A stretch of DNA of 64,000 bases. It comes from Psychrobacillus sp. FSL H8-0483. Lineage in GTDB: Bacteria > Bacillota > Bacilli > Bacillales_A > Planococcaceae. Location of the stretch: NCBI RefSeq assembly GCF_038637725.1, contig NZ_CP152052.1, positions 2,959,501-3,023,500 on the forward strand, written 5' to 3'. Under the pieces are notes generated by a model that made no database searches, was not told the DNA's origin, and saw only the letters and a list, made by a program, of their open reading frames with translations. Positions 19,644 to 28,507 of this stretch are shown one piece after another; the stretch's first letter is position 1; every line of letters starts with the position of its first letter. A program made the translations under genes and the position numbers.

Positions 19644-20987
19644 TCATAAGTTATATTTTTTTATTTTTTCATAAAGAGTTGATCTACTTATTCCCAACTG
19701 TTTAGCAACTAACACTTTATCTGTTTCTCCTTCAAGTAGATCTCTAAGGATATTTTTTTCTACTTGAACTAAAATATCCGCTAACTTCCCAGTTGCTTGA
19801 AAGGACATTGCATCTCGCTTCTTTACCTGTGCAGGAAGTGCAGATGGCATAATAATGTCATCCTCTGCTAAATAAACAGCTGCCTGCAAAACATTTTGCA
19901 ATTCTCGAACATTCCCTGGCCAGTGGTAAGATTGAAGTATATCTCTAGTTTTCGTAGCTAACACAACTTTTCTTCGGCCCGCCTGTACAACAAACTTCTG
20001 TAAAAAAAAGTTAAGAAGCTCTGTGAAATCCTCCATGCGATCTCGTAGGGGTGGAATCCATAAAGTAATTGCTTGAATACGATAAAATAGATCTTCTCGA
20101 AATTTTTTTTCTTCAACAAGCTTGGATAAAGATAGATTCGATGAAGCTAAAATTCGGACATTTACTTTTTCCCCTTGCTCTGAAAGTATAGAAAAAATCT
20201 CACCGTCCTGCATGGCACGCAAAAGCTTGGCTTGCAATGTAAGGGGGAGTGCACTAATTTCATCAATAAAAAGAGTCCCTTTATCCGCTTGCTTATATCT
20301 TCCCTTTCGAATTTGTCCAGTTAGGTCATCTATCTTTCCAAACAATTCTTGTTCTAATAACTCTGGTGGTACTGCTGCACAATTTACCTTAACAAAAGGG
20401 GCATCTGAACGTTCTGAAAGTTGATGTATACTATGTGCAAAGATTTCTTTTCCAGTTCCACTTTCTCCTTCAATTAAAACCGGTAAGTCACTTGGTGCAA
20501 TCATTTCTACCGTTTCTTTTATTTTGCGCATTGCCGAAGAAGTACCTTTAATATCCGCTAAACGATACTCCTTATAACTATTGTCCTCTTTGTTAAATTG
20601 AATGCGCTCCATTGTTGTTCGAACGTGAGAACTTAGCTTTTTCCAATCGGACATATCTCGAAATATTACGCTACCATAAGCCCCAACAATTTCTCCTTCG
20701 ACAACCAGCGGGACACGATTCGCGAGCATATAAGTTCCTTTAATATAGTGAGGGGAAGCAATATGTGCTATTCCCGACTTAATTACTTCATACATTTTTG
20801 TATTTTCTATCACATCCTCAACTGGTTGGCCGATTGCATTCTCTCTCTTTACTTCTAGGAAGCGGCAATACTCTTCGTTGATATAGAGTATATTGGATTG
20901 CTTATCTACAACAACAAACCACTGGAAAGCATTTTCTAATATTTGAGCAAGCACGGATGCAGATAAGTTTTTCAATAGAGATTCCAC
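19644..20987 (-). CDS. PAS + AAA+ + Fis-type activator (bEBP-like) with altered GAFTGA loop
   Basis: 447 residues: PAS sensor about 8-115; AAA+ domain about 145-375 with Walker A GESGTGKE at 174-181 and Walker B GTLFIDEI at 237-244; arginine-finger region FREDLFYR; C-terminal Fis-type helix-turn-helix about 405-447 (AKQLGISRSTLYEKIKKY). In sigma54 activators, ELFG is followed by three residues and GAFTGA; here ELFG is followed by KIDDLTGQ (about 218-225), so the sigma54-contact loop is missing its conserved residues and is one residue shorter. It lies directly upstream of scoA on the same strand, so it probably controls the ketone-body operon, but perhaps not through sigma54. Confidence 0.88.
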   Translation of the reverse strand: MESLLKNLSASVLAQILENAFQWFVVVDKQSNILYINEEYCRFLEVKRENAIGQPVEDVIENTKMYEVIKSGIAHIASPHYIKGTYMLANRVPLVVEGEIVGAYGSVIFRDMSDWKKLSSHVRTTMERIQFNKEDNSYKEYRLADIKGTSSAMRKIKETVEMIAPSDLPVLIEGESGTGKEIFAHSIHQLSERSDAPFVKVNCAAVPPELLEQELFGKIDDLTGQIRKGRYKQADKGTLFIDEISALPLTLQAKLLRAMQDGEIFSILSEQGEKVNVRILASSNLSLSKLVEEKKFREDLFYRIQAITLWIPPLRDRMEDFTELLNFFLQKFVVQAGRRKVVLATKTRDILQSYHWPGNVRELQNVLQAAVYLAEDDIIMPSALPAQVKKRDAMSFQATGKLADILVQVEKNILRDLLEGETDKVLVAKQLGISRSTLYEKIKKYNL

Positions 20988-21206
20988 TCTATCCCCTCCT
21001 TTTTAAACATCTTAATTTTATATTCTCAAATATCAGACAACTAAGCAATTACTAATCTCTGAATAGTAAAATTACCTCTTAGCTATTATAGATTAGTAAA
21101 TTAGTAAAAGGGGGTATGCTCGGATAAAATCTGGATTTGTCTGGATTATACCTTACTATGCTCGTTTCAGCGCTTGAATAACAATTACTACATTCCCCAT
21201 AACAAA

Positions 21207-21235
21207 AGCGCATCGAATATTTCATTCGGTGCGCT
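21207..21235. repeat. 29-bp direct repeat, left copy
   Basis: Identical to 21740-21768, the 3' end of the MFS gene with its stop codon. It is palindromic itself (AGCGCATCGAAT / ATTCGGTGCGCT). The 505 bp between the copies contain two GC-rich repeats. The stretch 20988-21206 upstream holds only the activator's 5' region, with no gene visible. Confidence 0.9.
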
Positions 21236-21282
21236 CAGACTGTAGACAAATTCGTTTTACAATGAATAGAGATGTATATGAG

Positions 21283-21412
21283 AATCAGCGGGGCCCGCCA
21301 CTTCGCTTTCCGTGGGCTTGGCTTCAGCCTCCTCGTCACTACCGTTCCTGCGGGGTCTTCAGCTCAAGCTATTCCCACAGGTGTCTCCGTGGCGGGCCCT
21401 GCCTATTTTTCA
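21283..21412. repeat. GC-rich intergenic repeat, copy G2 (inverted relative to G3)
   Basis: Starts GGGGCCCGCC and ends GGCGGGCCC, so its tips are inverted repeats. It contains CGCTTTCCGTGGGCTTGGC, CAGCCTCCTCG and CCTGCGGGGTCTTCAGCTC, matching G4 at 26540 in the same orientation and G3 in the opposite one. Overlapping short open frames have no ribosome-binding sites and are not called. Confidence 0.75.
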
Positions 21413-21555
21413 AAAGTTGAAAGTGGAAATCTGAAGAGATGCTGTGATCAATCAATGTTTCTCGGAATATCCTGATAAAAATAACGGATTGACTATCCCA
21501 TCTCATCAAGTGAATAGGCTTTAATTGTCCACTTTTCTGTTTAGTGAAGTTAAAA

Positions 21556-21665
21556 ATAAGCGGAAGGCGGCGACTCCTGCGGGACAGCGAGACAGTCCAA
21601 GACCCCGCAGGCATGCCGAGGAGGCTAAGCGCGAGCCCGCGGAAAGCGCCAGCCTGGAGCGAATG
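21556..21665. repeat. GC-rich intergenic repeat, copy G3
   Basis: Runs GCGGAAGGCGGCGACTCCTG, GACAGCGAGACAGTCCAAGA, CCCCGCAGGCATGCCGAGGA, then GCCCGCGGAAAGCGCCAGCC. These are the most complete versions of the words that recur in G1, G2 and G4. The 140 bp between G2 and G3 are AT-rich and unrecognised. Confidence 0.75.
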
Positions 21666-21739
21666 CTACAGGAAAAGCACAATAATCACTATGTTCTTAA
21701 TACATTTTGATTAATAAAAATGCATATATCGACAAGCTA

Positions 21740-21768
21740 AGCGCATCGAATATTTCATTCGGTGCGCT
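21740..21768. repeat. 29-bp direct repeat, right copy (inside the MFS gene's 3' end)
   Basis: Same 29 bp as 21207-21235. Here it encodes the last residues KRTE and stop of the MFS transporter on the minus strand, which shows this is the original copy. Confidence 0.9.
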
Positions 21769-22924
21769 TTTTAAGTGGTAAATCGTAAATGATGGTTGTA
21801 AAGATAGCAAAAAACAGCAAGCATGTAAGGATTAGGATCATCATAGGAGTACCGTGAGCTTCCACAAGAATTCCTCCTATAAAAGGTCCGATCATCCGTC
21901 CAACTGTCGCCATACTATTTACAATCCCCTGATAAAATCCTTCTTTTCCCTTAGGTGCTAACTGATCTGCTAAGGTTGGTACCGCTGGCCACACAAACAT
22001 TTCACCAACGGTAAGAATCACCATTGATGTAATAAACATTGCATAGCTTTCTGCAAAAGCTACAACGACAAATGATCCCATGAAAATCACGATACCAATA
22101 ACCATTTGTGTTTTTATCTTATGCTCTAATCGGCTAATAATCGGTTTGATAAGTGGTTGACCTGCTAATATAAGTGCTCCATTTATCGTCCATAATAAAC
22201 TATACTGTTTTAGCGAAATGCCTAAATCTAACACATGAGTAGAGATAGTCGAAGTCCACTGTACATATACAATCCACGTAAGCAAATAGCCAACTGACAC
22301 AATCAGCATTGCATAAAAAGGTGCTTTCTGATTCCTATTCTTTTGCTCATTCGAAACAGTTGCATGTAGATTCGATGCCACCTTGATTTTTCGGTAAAAA
22401 AACCAAGCAATAAATAAAAATAATACATATGTAAATAGATTTGCTATAAAAATATTATTTATATTATTTTCAGCCACAAGACCTGCAATAGCTGGTCCAA
22501 GGGCCACCCCAAGGTTTTGTGCCAAATAAATAGCATTAAAGGCTTTTCTCCCGCCTTCTGGCCAAACACTTCCAACCATCGCATACATGCTAGGAAAAAT
22601 AATCCCTCCACTAAATCCTAAAATTGCAACAAACCAAATATATTCTGGCCACCCATGCCAAAATATTAAGAATGCTAAAGCAATTATTGAAATAATAATA
22701 CCGATCATAATGGATTTATAACCACCAATACGGTCAAATAAAAATCCACCTAACAAGTTTCCTATGACCCCAGCACCAGCATTAATCATTAAAACAATTC
22801 CAGCCATCGTGAGAGTTTGTCCAAGATAATCATGTATATAAATAGTATGTAAAGGCCACAAAAATGAATTTCCCATCGTATTAACAAACATTCCTACTAT
22901 CAAAAACCATACAGCTTTTGGCAT
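21755..22924 (-). CDS. MFS transporter (YttB-like, probable drug/metabolite efflux)
   Basis: 389 residues with about twelve membrane segments. The loop 2-3 motif NLLGGFLFDRIGGYKSIM (about 56-73) is the MFS signature GxxxDRxGxR/K; a charged cytoplasmic linker near 190-205 divides the two halves. The substrate is unknown. The stop codon lies inside a palindrome (21740-21768) that may help end transcription, although its T-run is on the plus strand. It is divergent from ytqA, with 116 bp between them. Confidence 0.85.
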   Translation of the reverse strand: MPKAVWFLIVGMFVNTMGNSFLWPLHTIYIHDYLGQTLTMAGIVLMINAGAGVIGNLLGGFLFDRIGGYKSIMIGIIISIIALAFLIFWHGWPEYIWFVAILGFSGGIIFPSMYAMVGSVWPEGGRKAFNAIYLAQNLGVALGPAIAGLVAENNINNIFIANLFTYVLFLFIAWFFYRKIKVASNLHATVSNEQKNRNQKAPFYAMLIVSVGYLLTWIVYVQWTSTISTHVLDLGISLKQYSLLWTINGALILAGQPLIKPIISRLEHKIKTQMVIGIVIFMGSFVVVAFAESYAMFITSMVILTVGEMFVWPAVPTLADQLAPKGKEGFYQGIVNSMATVGRMIGPFIGGILVEAHGTPMMILILTCLLFFAIFTTIIYDLPLKKRTE

Positions 22925-23040
22925 TCTACCACCTCTTTTCTCCCTACGCTCAGAATAGTGTATTCCTTTTCGCAGAACACTTCAAGAAGGTTTCACAAAA
23001 ATATAAAAAGACGTGTTAAAATAAGCCTGTTAAGGAGTGA

Positions 23041-24006
23041 ATGAACATGGAGAAAAACAACCTTCCTTTTCCATCTGATGGAAAACGATATTATACATGG
23101 AATCGTTATTTACGAAATATATTTGATATGAAAATTTTTAAAGTAGCATTAGACGCTGGGTTTGATTGTCCCAATAGAGACGGCACTGTGGCTTATGGAG
23201 GATGCACATTTTGCAGTGTAGCTGGTAGTGGAGATTTCGCTGGAGATAAAGTAGATCCGATTCCAGTACAATTTGAAAAAATTAAAGTAAAGATGCATGA
23301 AAAGTGGAAAACAGGAAAATATATCGCATTCTTTCAAGCATACACAAATACGCATGCTCCCCTTCCAGTACTCAAAGAAAAATTTGAAGCAGCTCTTGCT
23401 TTGGAAGGGGTTGTGGGGATTTCGATTGCTACACGACCCGATTGTTTACCAGATGACGTAGTGGAATATTTAGCCGAGTTAAATAAGCGTACTTATTTAT
23501 GGGTAGAGCTTGGTCTTCAAACGGTGCATGAAAGAACAGCAAAGCTTGTTAATCGTGCCCATGACTATGCTACTTATGTGGAAGGGGTAAACAAATTAAG
23601 AAAGCATAATATCCGAATATGCACGCATATTATCAATGGCTTACCTTTAGAAGACCGCGACATGATGATGGAAACAGCTAGAGAAGTAGCCAAACTTGAT
23701 GTGCAAGGTATTAAAATTCATTTACTTCATTTGCTTAAAGGAACTCCAATGGTCAAGCAATATGAAAAAGGAATGTTGGATTTTATGGAACGAGATCCCT
23801 ATATTCAGCTCGTTGCAGACCAATTAGAAATCTTGCCACCAGAGATGATTATACATCGCATTACAGGGGATGGACCTATTGATCTAATGATTGGACCTAT
23901 GTGGAGTGTCAACAAATGGGATGTGCTAAATGGAATTGATGCAGAGTTAGCAACTCGTGATAGCTATCAAGGGAAATTTTTTGAAAAGACTGGTGCCTTA
24001 AAATGA
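23041..24006 (+). CDS. ytqA: radical SAM protein YtqA (TIGR01212/YhcC family)
   Basis: 321 residues. The 4Fe-4S cluster motif lies in DCPNRDGTVAYGGCTFCS (about 40-57), with the C-x8-C-x2-C spacing typical of YhcC-type radical SAM proteins. ATRPDCLPDDVVEYL and WVELGLQTVHERT follow in the barrel. It is translated from AAGGAGTGA upstream of the ATG and overlaps ytqB by 4 bp. The partner YtqB is a U34 tRNA methyltransferase, so a tRNA-modification role is plausible but unproven. Confidence 0.9.
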   Translation: MNMEKNNLPFPSDGKRYYTWNRYLRNIFDMKIFKVALDAGFDCPNRDGTVAYGGCTFCSVAGSGDFAGDKVDPIPVQFEKIKVKMHEKWKTGKYIAFFQAYTNTHAPLPVLKEKFEAALALEGVVGISIATRPDCLPDDVVEYLAELNKRTYLWVELGLQTVHERTAKLVNRAHDYATYVEGVNKLRKHNIRICTHIINGLPLEDRDMMMETAREVAKLDVQGIKIHLLHLLKGTPMVKQYEKGMLDFMERDPYIQLVADQLEILPPEMIIHRITGDGPIDLMIGPMWSVNKWDVLNGIDAELATRDSYQGKFFEKTGALK

Positions 24007-24572
24007 AATTAAAACGAATACTGCCATATGCGAAAGAATTATTAACTAGTGTTATTGAAGCAGGTGATTCCGTAGTGGATGCAACTGCAGGCAATGGACA
24101 TGATACATTATTTTTAGCTGAGTTAGTAGGTGAAAATGGACATGTATATGCATTTGATGTACAAGAAGAAGCCATTCAAGCTACTGCAGAAAAGTTGGAA
24201 CAAGCGAATTTGAAGACACGCACGACACTTATTCAAGATGGCCATGAAAATGTTTCGAATTATGTACATTCCGAAGTGTCTGCAGCCATTTTTAATTTAG
24301 GATATTTGCCTGGCAGCAATCAAGACGTCGTGACAAGAGGAGCATCTACTATTCAGGCAATTGAATCACTTCTAGATCTATTAAAGATTGGGGGATTAAT
24401 TGTTTTGGTAGTTTATCATGGGCATGAGGGTGGTAAACAAGAAAAAGACGAAATAATATCTTTCGTACAGCAATTACCTCAATCTTTTGCACATGTGCTA
24501 TCATATCAATTTTTAAATCAACAAAACCATCCACCTTTTATTATTGTAATAGAAAAAATGAAAGCTAATTAA
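24003..24572 (+). CDS. ytqB: class I SAM methyltransferase YtqB (MnmM-type tRNA U34 methylase)
   Basis: 189 residues. The SAM-binding motif VVDATAGNGHDTLFLA (about 24-39) and the YtqB-family NLGYLPGSNQDVVTR (about 98-112) are visible. Family members methylate nm5(s2)U34 to mnm5(s2)U34 in bacteria lacking MnmC. ATGA overlap with ytqA indicates coupling. Confidence 0.9.
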   Translation: MKLKRILPYAKELLTSVIEAGDSVVDATAGNGHDTLFLAELVGENGHVYAFDVQEEAIQATAEKLEQANLKTRTTLIQDGHENVSNYVHSEVSAAIFNLGYLPGSNQDVVTRGASTIQAIESLLDLLKIGGLIVLVVYHGHEGGKQEKDEIISFVQQLPQSFAHVLSYQFLNQQNHPPFIIVIEKMKAN

Positions 24573-24642
24573 ATCTAAATACACCTCTTTGTATATAGAG
24601 AGAGAATATGGAGAAACTAACATTAAAAAAAGGAGAATTGCC

Positions 24643-25725
24643 TTGCCCAAAATTACTTCTGTTAGTACATATAATCCTCCGTATGCATTAGAACAATCAA
24701 ATATTGAACAACTTACAAAAGAGCTTTTTCAAGATAAAATTTCACAGCTTGAACGCTTATTAAAAGTATTTGAAAATGGGGATATTAAAACTCGTAATTT
24801 TTGCGTTCCATTAGAATGGCATCAAACAGAGCATTCTTTTGAAGAACGCAATAATATATATATAGACTTGGCTACCAAATATAGCGTAGAAGTAATTCGA
24901 GCATGCCTTCAAAACAATTCTTTCTTAGAAAATTCCATTTCTCCCGAAGAAATTGACACAATTATCTTTGTAAGTAGCACCGGAATATCTACTCCGAGCA
25001 TTGATGCACGTGTGATGAACCATCTTCCCTTTTCAGACAGGATGAAACGGATCCCAATTTGGGGGTTAGGCTGTGCTGGCGGTGCTGCTGGGATTAGCAG
25101 AGCATTTGACTATTGTAAAGCCAATCCCACTGCAAAAGTACTTGTTGTATGTGTGGAACTTTGTAGTCTTACCTTCCAACCGAATGACTTTTCTAAAAGC
25201 AATCTAATCGGAGCATCTCTTTTTGCAGATGGAGCAGCTTGTGCTTTAGTTTGTGGAGATGAAGTAATACTTACAACTAAAAAACCTGTCCCTTCTATTA
25301 TAAATACAGCCTCTAAGTGGATGCCTAATTCTGAAGATGTCATGGGTTGGGATATAAAAAACAATGGATTACATGTAGTTTTCTCGAAAAGTATTCCTTC
25401 TATTATCTCCAGTTGGCTTGGACCATTCATAGATGAATTCTTAAACGAACAGGAAATTAGAAAAGATCAGCTCGTAAATTTTGTTGCGCATCCTGGAGGA
25501 AAAAAAGTACTGGAAGCGTACGAAAAAACCCTTCAATTAGCAGAAAACCAAACCTTTATTTCTCGAGAAGTGTTAAAAAATCATGGCAATATGTCTTCTC
25601 CAACAGTTCTCTACGTATTAGAGCAATTTATGATGCAGGAAAATAATCCAGATGACTACGGTTTATTAGTGGCATTAGGTCCTGGATTTTGCGGAGAAGC
25701 ACTTTTACTAAAGTGGAGGGATTAA
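24643..25725 (+). CDS. bpsA: type III polyketide synthase (BpsA-like, alkylpyrone-forming)
   Basis: 360 residues from a TTG at 24643, chosen because AAAAGGAG ends 8 bp before it; the ATG at 24589 would give an 18-residue polar extension spanning that site. Chalcone-synthase fold with the catalytic triad visible: Cys in WGLGCAGGAAG (about 143), His in NFVAHPGGKK (about 286), Asn in NHGNMSSPT (about 319). It condenses long-chain acyl-CoA with malonyl-CoA units. The following gene is an isoprenylcysteine-methyltransferase-like protein, the bpsA-bpsB arrangement of B. subtilis that makes triketide pyrones and their methyl ethers. Confidence 0.92.
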   Translation: MPKITSVSTYNPPYALEQSNIEQLTKELFQDKISQLERLLKVFENGDIKTRNFCVPLEWHQTEHSFEERNNIYIDLATKYSVEVIRACLQNNSFLENSISPEEIDTIIFVSSTGISTPSIDARVMNHLPFSDRMKRIPIWGLGCAGGAAGISRAFDYCKANPTAKVLVVCVELCSLTFQPNDFSKSNLIGASLFADGAACALVCGDEVILTTKKPVPSIINTASKWMPNSEDVMGWDIKNNGLHVVFSKSIPSIISSWLGPFIDEFLNEQEIRKDQLVNFVAHPGGKKVLEAYEKTLQLAENQTFISREVLKNHGNMSSPTVLYVLEQFMMQENNPDDYGLLVALGPGFCGEALLLKWRD

Positions 25726-25726
25726 A

Positions 25727-26269
25727 TTGTTGTTTTTCATTATCATTTCTCTAGTCATCACGCAAAGATTAATTGAGGTTTTTGTTGCCAAACGAAATGA
25801 AAAGAGTATGCTTGCTCAGGGGGCTTATGAGGTGGGTGCTTCTCATTATCCATATATGATTGCTCTTCATGTTAGCTTTTTTGTTTGCCTAATTGCTGAA
25901 GTGTTAATCTTTGACCGAGGCATATCTCCTTTATTTCCGCTGTTTTTTCTAATCTTTCTACTTGTTCAAGCCCTGCGCATTTGGTGTTTAACTTCTTTAG
26001 GTCAATTTTGGAACACTAAAATCATTATTTTACCTGGTGCCAATGTGGTTACAAAAGGACCATATCTTTTTATACGACATCCAAATTACGTAGTCGTTTG
26101 TATTGAAATCGCACTCTTGCCAATCATGTTTCAAGCATACTTAACTGCTATCTCCTTTACTTTATTAAACCTTGCTATGCTTTCTGTTCGAATTCCACTT
26201 GAAGAAAAAGCCTTAATGGAAGCTACTAATTATACGAAAGAATTTAAAAAGAAGATTTCGGCTTCATAA
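25727..26269 (+). CDS. bpsB: isoprenylcysteine carboxyl methyltransferase-family protein (BpsB/YpbQ-like)
   Basis: 180 residues from a TTG at 25727, one base after the bpsA stop and preceded by GGAGGG. It has four or five membrane segments and the ICMT signature FIRHPNYVVV (about 115-124), followed by PLEEKALMEATNY near the C-terminus, which holds the SAM-binding/catalytic residues. In Bacillus the homologue methylates alkylpyrones made by the adjacent PKS. The same job is inferred here from context. Confidence 0.9.
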   Translation: MLFFIIISLVITQRLIEVFVAKRNEKSMLAQGAYEVGASHYPYMIALHVSFFVCLIAEVLIFDRGISPLFPLFFLIFLLVQALRIWCLTSLGQFWNTKIIILPGANVVTKGPYLFIRHPNYVVVCIEIALLPIMFQAYLTAISFTLLNLAMLSVRIPLEEKALMEATNYTKEFKKKISAS

Positions 26270-26286
26270 CCGAAATCTTCTTTTTA
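26252..26286 (+). terminator. terminator after bpsAB
   Basis: GAAGATTTCGG / CCGAAATCTTC hairpin followed by TTTTT; its 5' arm is within the last codons of bpsB. Confidence 0.92.
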
Positions 26287-26351
26287 TTGTATTATTTCAA
26301 TTGCACCTGCTCGAAGCTCTTCGCAAATATATAGATATACTTGTAACCACA

Positions 26352-26910
26352 CATGTTGATTAACCAAGAGTACCCAGTAAATTGCTTATTAAAATGGTGT
26401 TAATTCACTAGACACTCTACTTATAGGTGCTTTTGGAGTGCTTGGAACTGAACGAGTTCTACACCATCACCTGGATTTCTTGATGGGGCTGTCCCTAAAG
26501 TCATACATTGACTGAGAGATGGTCCCTTGTCCAATGGATTGATTTCCGTTCCAGACGGACGCTTTCCGCGGGCATGGCTTCAGTCTCCTCAGGCCAACAC
26601 GATGTTGGTCACAAAGGCGTTGCCACACGATGTGGCGTTCTTAGCCTTTGTTCCTTTGTTCGCTCCTGCGGGGCCTTCAGCTCATGCACCTGCCGCTTCG
26701 CTTTCGGTGCAGAAAACATCTGCTATTCCCGCTGGAGTCGCCGCCTTTCACTACAATCAATTGCCTACAAAAAATAGTAGTTTTAATAAAAAGTATACAA
26801 AAAACAGATGTAGAAAAAGACTCTTTTTTCTACACCTGCTTCAATTTATGGACTTATTGGACAGACCCATTTTTTCGATAATCGTGTGGTAGTTCGTCCG
26901 GCACTCTCCA
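26352..26910. repeat. dispersed palindromic repeat, copy A2, split by a GC-rich insertion
   Basis: 26352-26480 is nearly identical to A1. Its hairpin arms are separated: GGGGCTGTCCCTAAAGTCAT at 26485-26504 and its imperfect complement TGGACTTATTGGACAGACCC at 26849-26868. The A1-like tail TTTTTTCGATAATCGTGTGG follows at 26869. Between the arms lies G4, plus a GTAGAAAAAGA / TCTTTTTTCTAC hairpin at about 26806-26836. A tail with GCATCCAAAGATGC and a T-run (26982-27003), also found in A3 and A4, closes the unit. The gap 26270-27045 holds no credible gene. Confidence 0.75.
26540..26762. repeat. GC-rich intergenic repeat, copy G4
   Basis: In reverse it reads GGCGGCGACTCC...GCGGGAATAGC, then GCCCCGCAGGAGCGAACAAA, CCAACATCGTGTTGGCC, and GCCCGCGGAAAGCGTCCGTC, the same order as G3. 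The CCAACATCGTGTTGGCC core is shared with G1. A second imperfect palindrome (GCCACACGATGTGGC) lies at 26619-26637. Short open frames crossing it are not credible genes. Confidence 0.75.
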
Positions 26911-27045
26911 TAGCTACTTGTAATAGAAGTGCCAAAACTTTTGGAAATGAAAGAATCTCCACTTTCCTACTTATACAGTAAGCATCCAAAGATGCAATTT
27001 TTTAGGTACGTAACACTACCTCTGATAATCGGTTAATTTACTACC

Positions 27046-28368
27046 TTAATTATTGATTTCGTTATTGTGTGCTTCTTCAACCGCTCTGGCTACTAGATGA
27101 TGTACTGTTGGATCTAGTGGATTAGGTATTAACTCGCCAGGTTTTGTATGTGCTACTATTGCTTGTGCTGCTGCAATTAACATGGAATATGTAATTTCCT
27201 TTGCACCTGCATTTAATGCCCCTTTAAATATACCAGGGAAGCCGATCACATTATTTACAGAACGACCATCGGCTGCAAACGCTGCTCCGGCTGCAATTGC
27301 GGCAGATGGAAGAATCTCTGGGTTCGGATTTGAAAGTGCTAAAATAATTTGACCTTGGCGAACCATCTCTGGCTTAATAAGACCAGAAACCCCAGTTGTA
27401 GCGATAATTACATCGCATGTTTCCATCATTTCTTCTAGTGATGGAAGTGTTTGTCCACCATATCCAATTAAGCGATTTTGAGCTTCTTCTTGACGATCAA
27501 GACCATATACCTCTTCTACTCCATATGCCATTAACATACGACAAATCGCAAGTCCAGCTGCTCCAAGACCAATTTGACCTATCTTGGCTTTTTTCACGTC
27601 TACATTCGTCGCCTTACAAGCTGATAAAATTGCTGCCAAAGCAACTACAGCTGTACCATGCTGATCATCATGCATAACCGGTATAGGAAGTTCTGCTTTT
27701 AATCTTTCTTCAATTTCAAAACAATGTGGAGATCCGATATCCTCTAGTAAAATAGCTCCGAACCCTTGATGAATACGTTTAACTGTCTCCACTACTTCAT
27801 CCGGATCACTAGTGTTTAATAAGATCGGTATACCGCTTAGTCCAACAAATTGGTCTAATAATACCGCTTTTCCTTCCATTACAGGCATTCCAGCAACTGG
27901 ACCAATATTACCTAATCCTAAAATGGCTGTTCCATCCGTTACAATTGCAACTGAACTCCCAATAGACGTAAAGTAGTTTGCTTTTTCAGGATTGTCTACA
28001 ATATCCATACAAACACTGGCAACACCAGGTGTGTAAATTCGTTGTAAATCTCCTAGTGAGCGAACATCTAATCTACTCTTCATAGCTATTTTACCACCTT
28101 CATGTGCTTTCAACACATCATCAGTGACCGCATGAATCTTTACTCCATTTTCAATAGCTTGAATATTAGTAATAACTTCATCCAATTGATTTTTAGATTT
28201 ACAAGTGATTGTAATATCTCGAATAGTTGTTAATGCTCCGCTTTTTAAAGTAGTAATGTCCCCAATATCTCCATCAGCCATCCCAATTGCAGTAGCAACT
28301 TTAGCAAAGTTACCAGGCTTAGAAGGTGTTTCTACTATTATATTACGAATGATATGTTGGTTTTCCAT
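27046..28368 (-). CDS. malic enzyme with N-terminal ACT domain
   Basis: 440 residues. Residues about 9-83 form an ACT (ligand-sensing) domain ([19 protein letters not shown]), then the malic-enzyme catalytic domain: YTPGVASVC near 112-120, catalytic Lys in [10 protein letters not shown] near 165-174, metal-binding [13 protein letters not shown] and [13 protein letters not shown] (about 205-240), and an NAD(P)-binding [13 protein letters not shown] near 266-278. It decarboxylates malate to pyruvate. ACT-malic enzyme fusions of this length include B. subtilis MleA. Cofactor preference cannot be read safely. Confidence 0.92.
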   Translation of the reverse strand: MENQHIIRNIIVETPSKPGNFAKVATAIGMADGDIGDITTLKSGALTTIRDITITCKSKNQLDEVITNIQAIENGVKIHAVTDDVLKAHEGGKIAMKSRLDVRSLGDLQRIYTPGVASVCMDIVDNPEKANYFTSIGSSVAIVTDGTAILGLGNIGPVAGMPVMEGKAVLLDQFVGLSGIPILLNTSDPDEVVETVKRIHQGFGAILLEDIGSPHCFEIEERLKAELPIPVMHDDQHGTAVVALAAILSACKATNVDVKKAKIGQIGLGAAGLAICRMLMAYGVEEVYGLDRQEEAQNRLIGYGGQTLPSLEEMMETCDVIIATTGVSGLIKPEMVRQGQIILALSNPNPEILPSAAIAAGAAFAADGRSVNNVIGFPGIFKGALNAGAKEITYSMLIAAAQAIVAHTKPGELIPNPLDPTVHHLVARAVEEAHNNEINN

Positions 28369-28411
28369 GTCAAATCTCCTTAATATTTCTCTATTTACAT
28401 CATTGAATTAT

Positions 28412-28458
28412 AACATAAAAGAATCTTCATTCGAAAAGAATGAAGATTCTTTTATGTT
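28412..28458. terminator. perfect 21-bp-arm hairpin downstream of ytpA
   Basis: AACATAAAAGAATCTTCATTC and its exact complement around a GAAAA loop. It lies between the 3' end of ytpA and the start of the malic enzyme gene on the same strand, so it separates the two transcripts. Arms are perfect over 21 bp. Confidence 0.85.
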
Positions 28459-28507
28459 ATGAAAATAGTAATTTCTCTCTCCTTGATTTTACACTTAAAA
28501 GGAGTTA

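Noticed and set aside
26508-26892. Three overlapping plus-strand frames (77-121 codons)
   Set aside because: They translate the GC-rich repeat G4 in three phases and start inside repeat A2; none has a ribosome-binding site.
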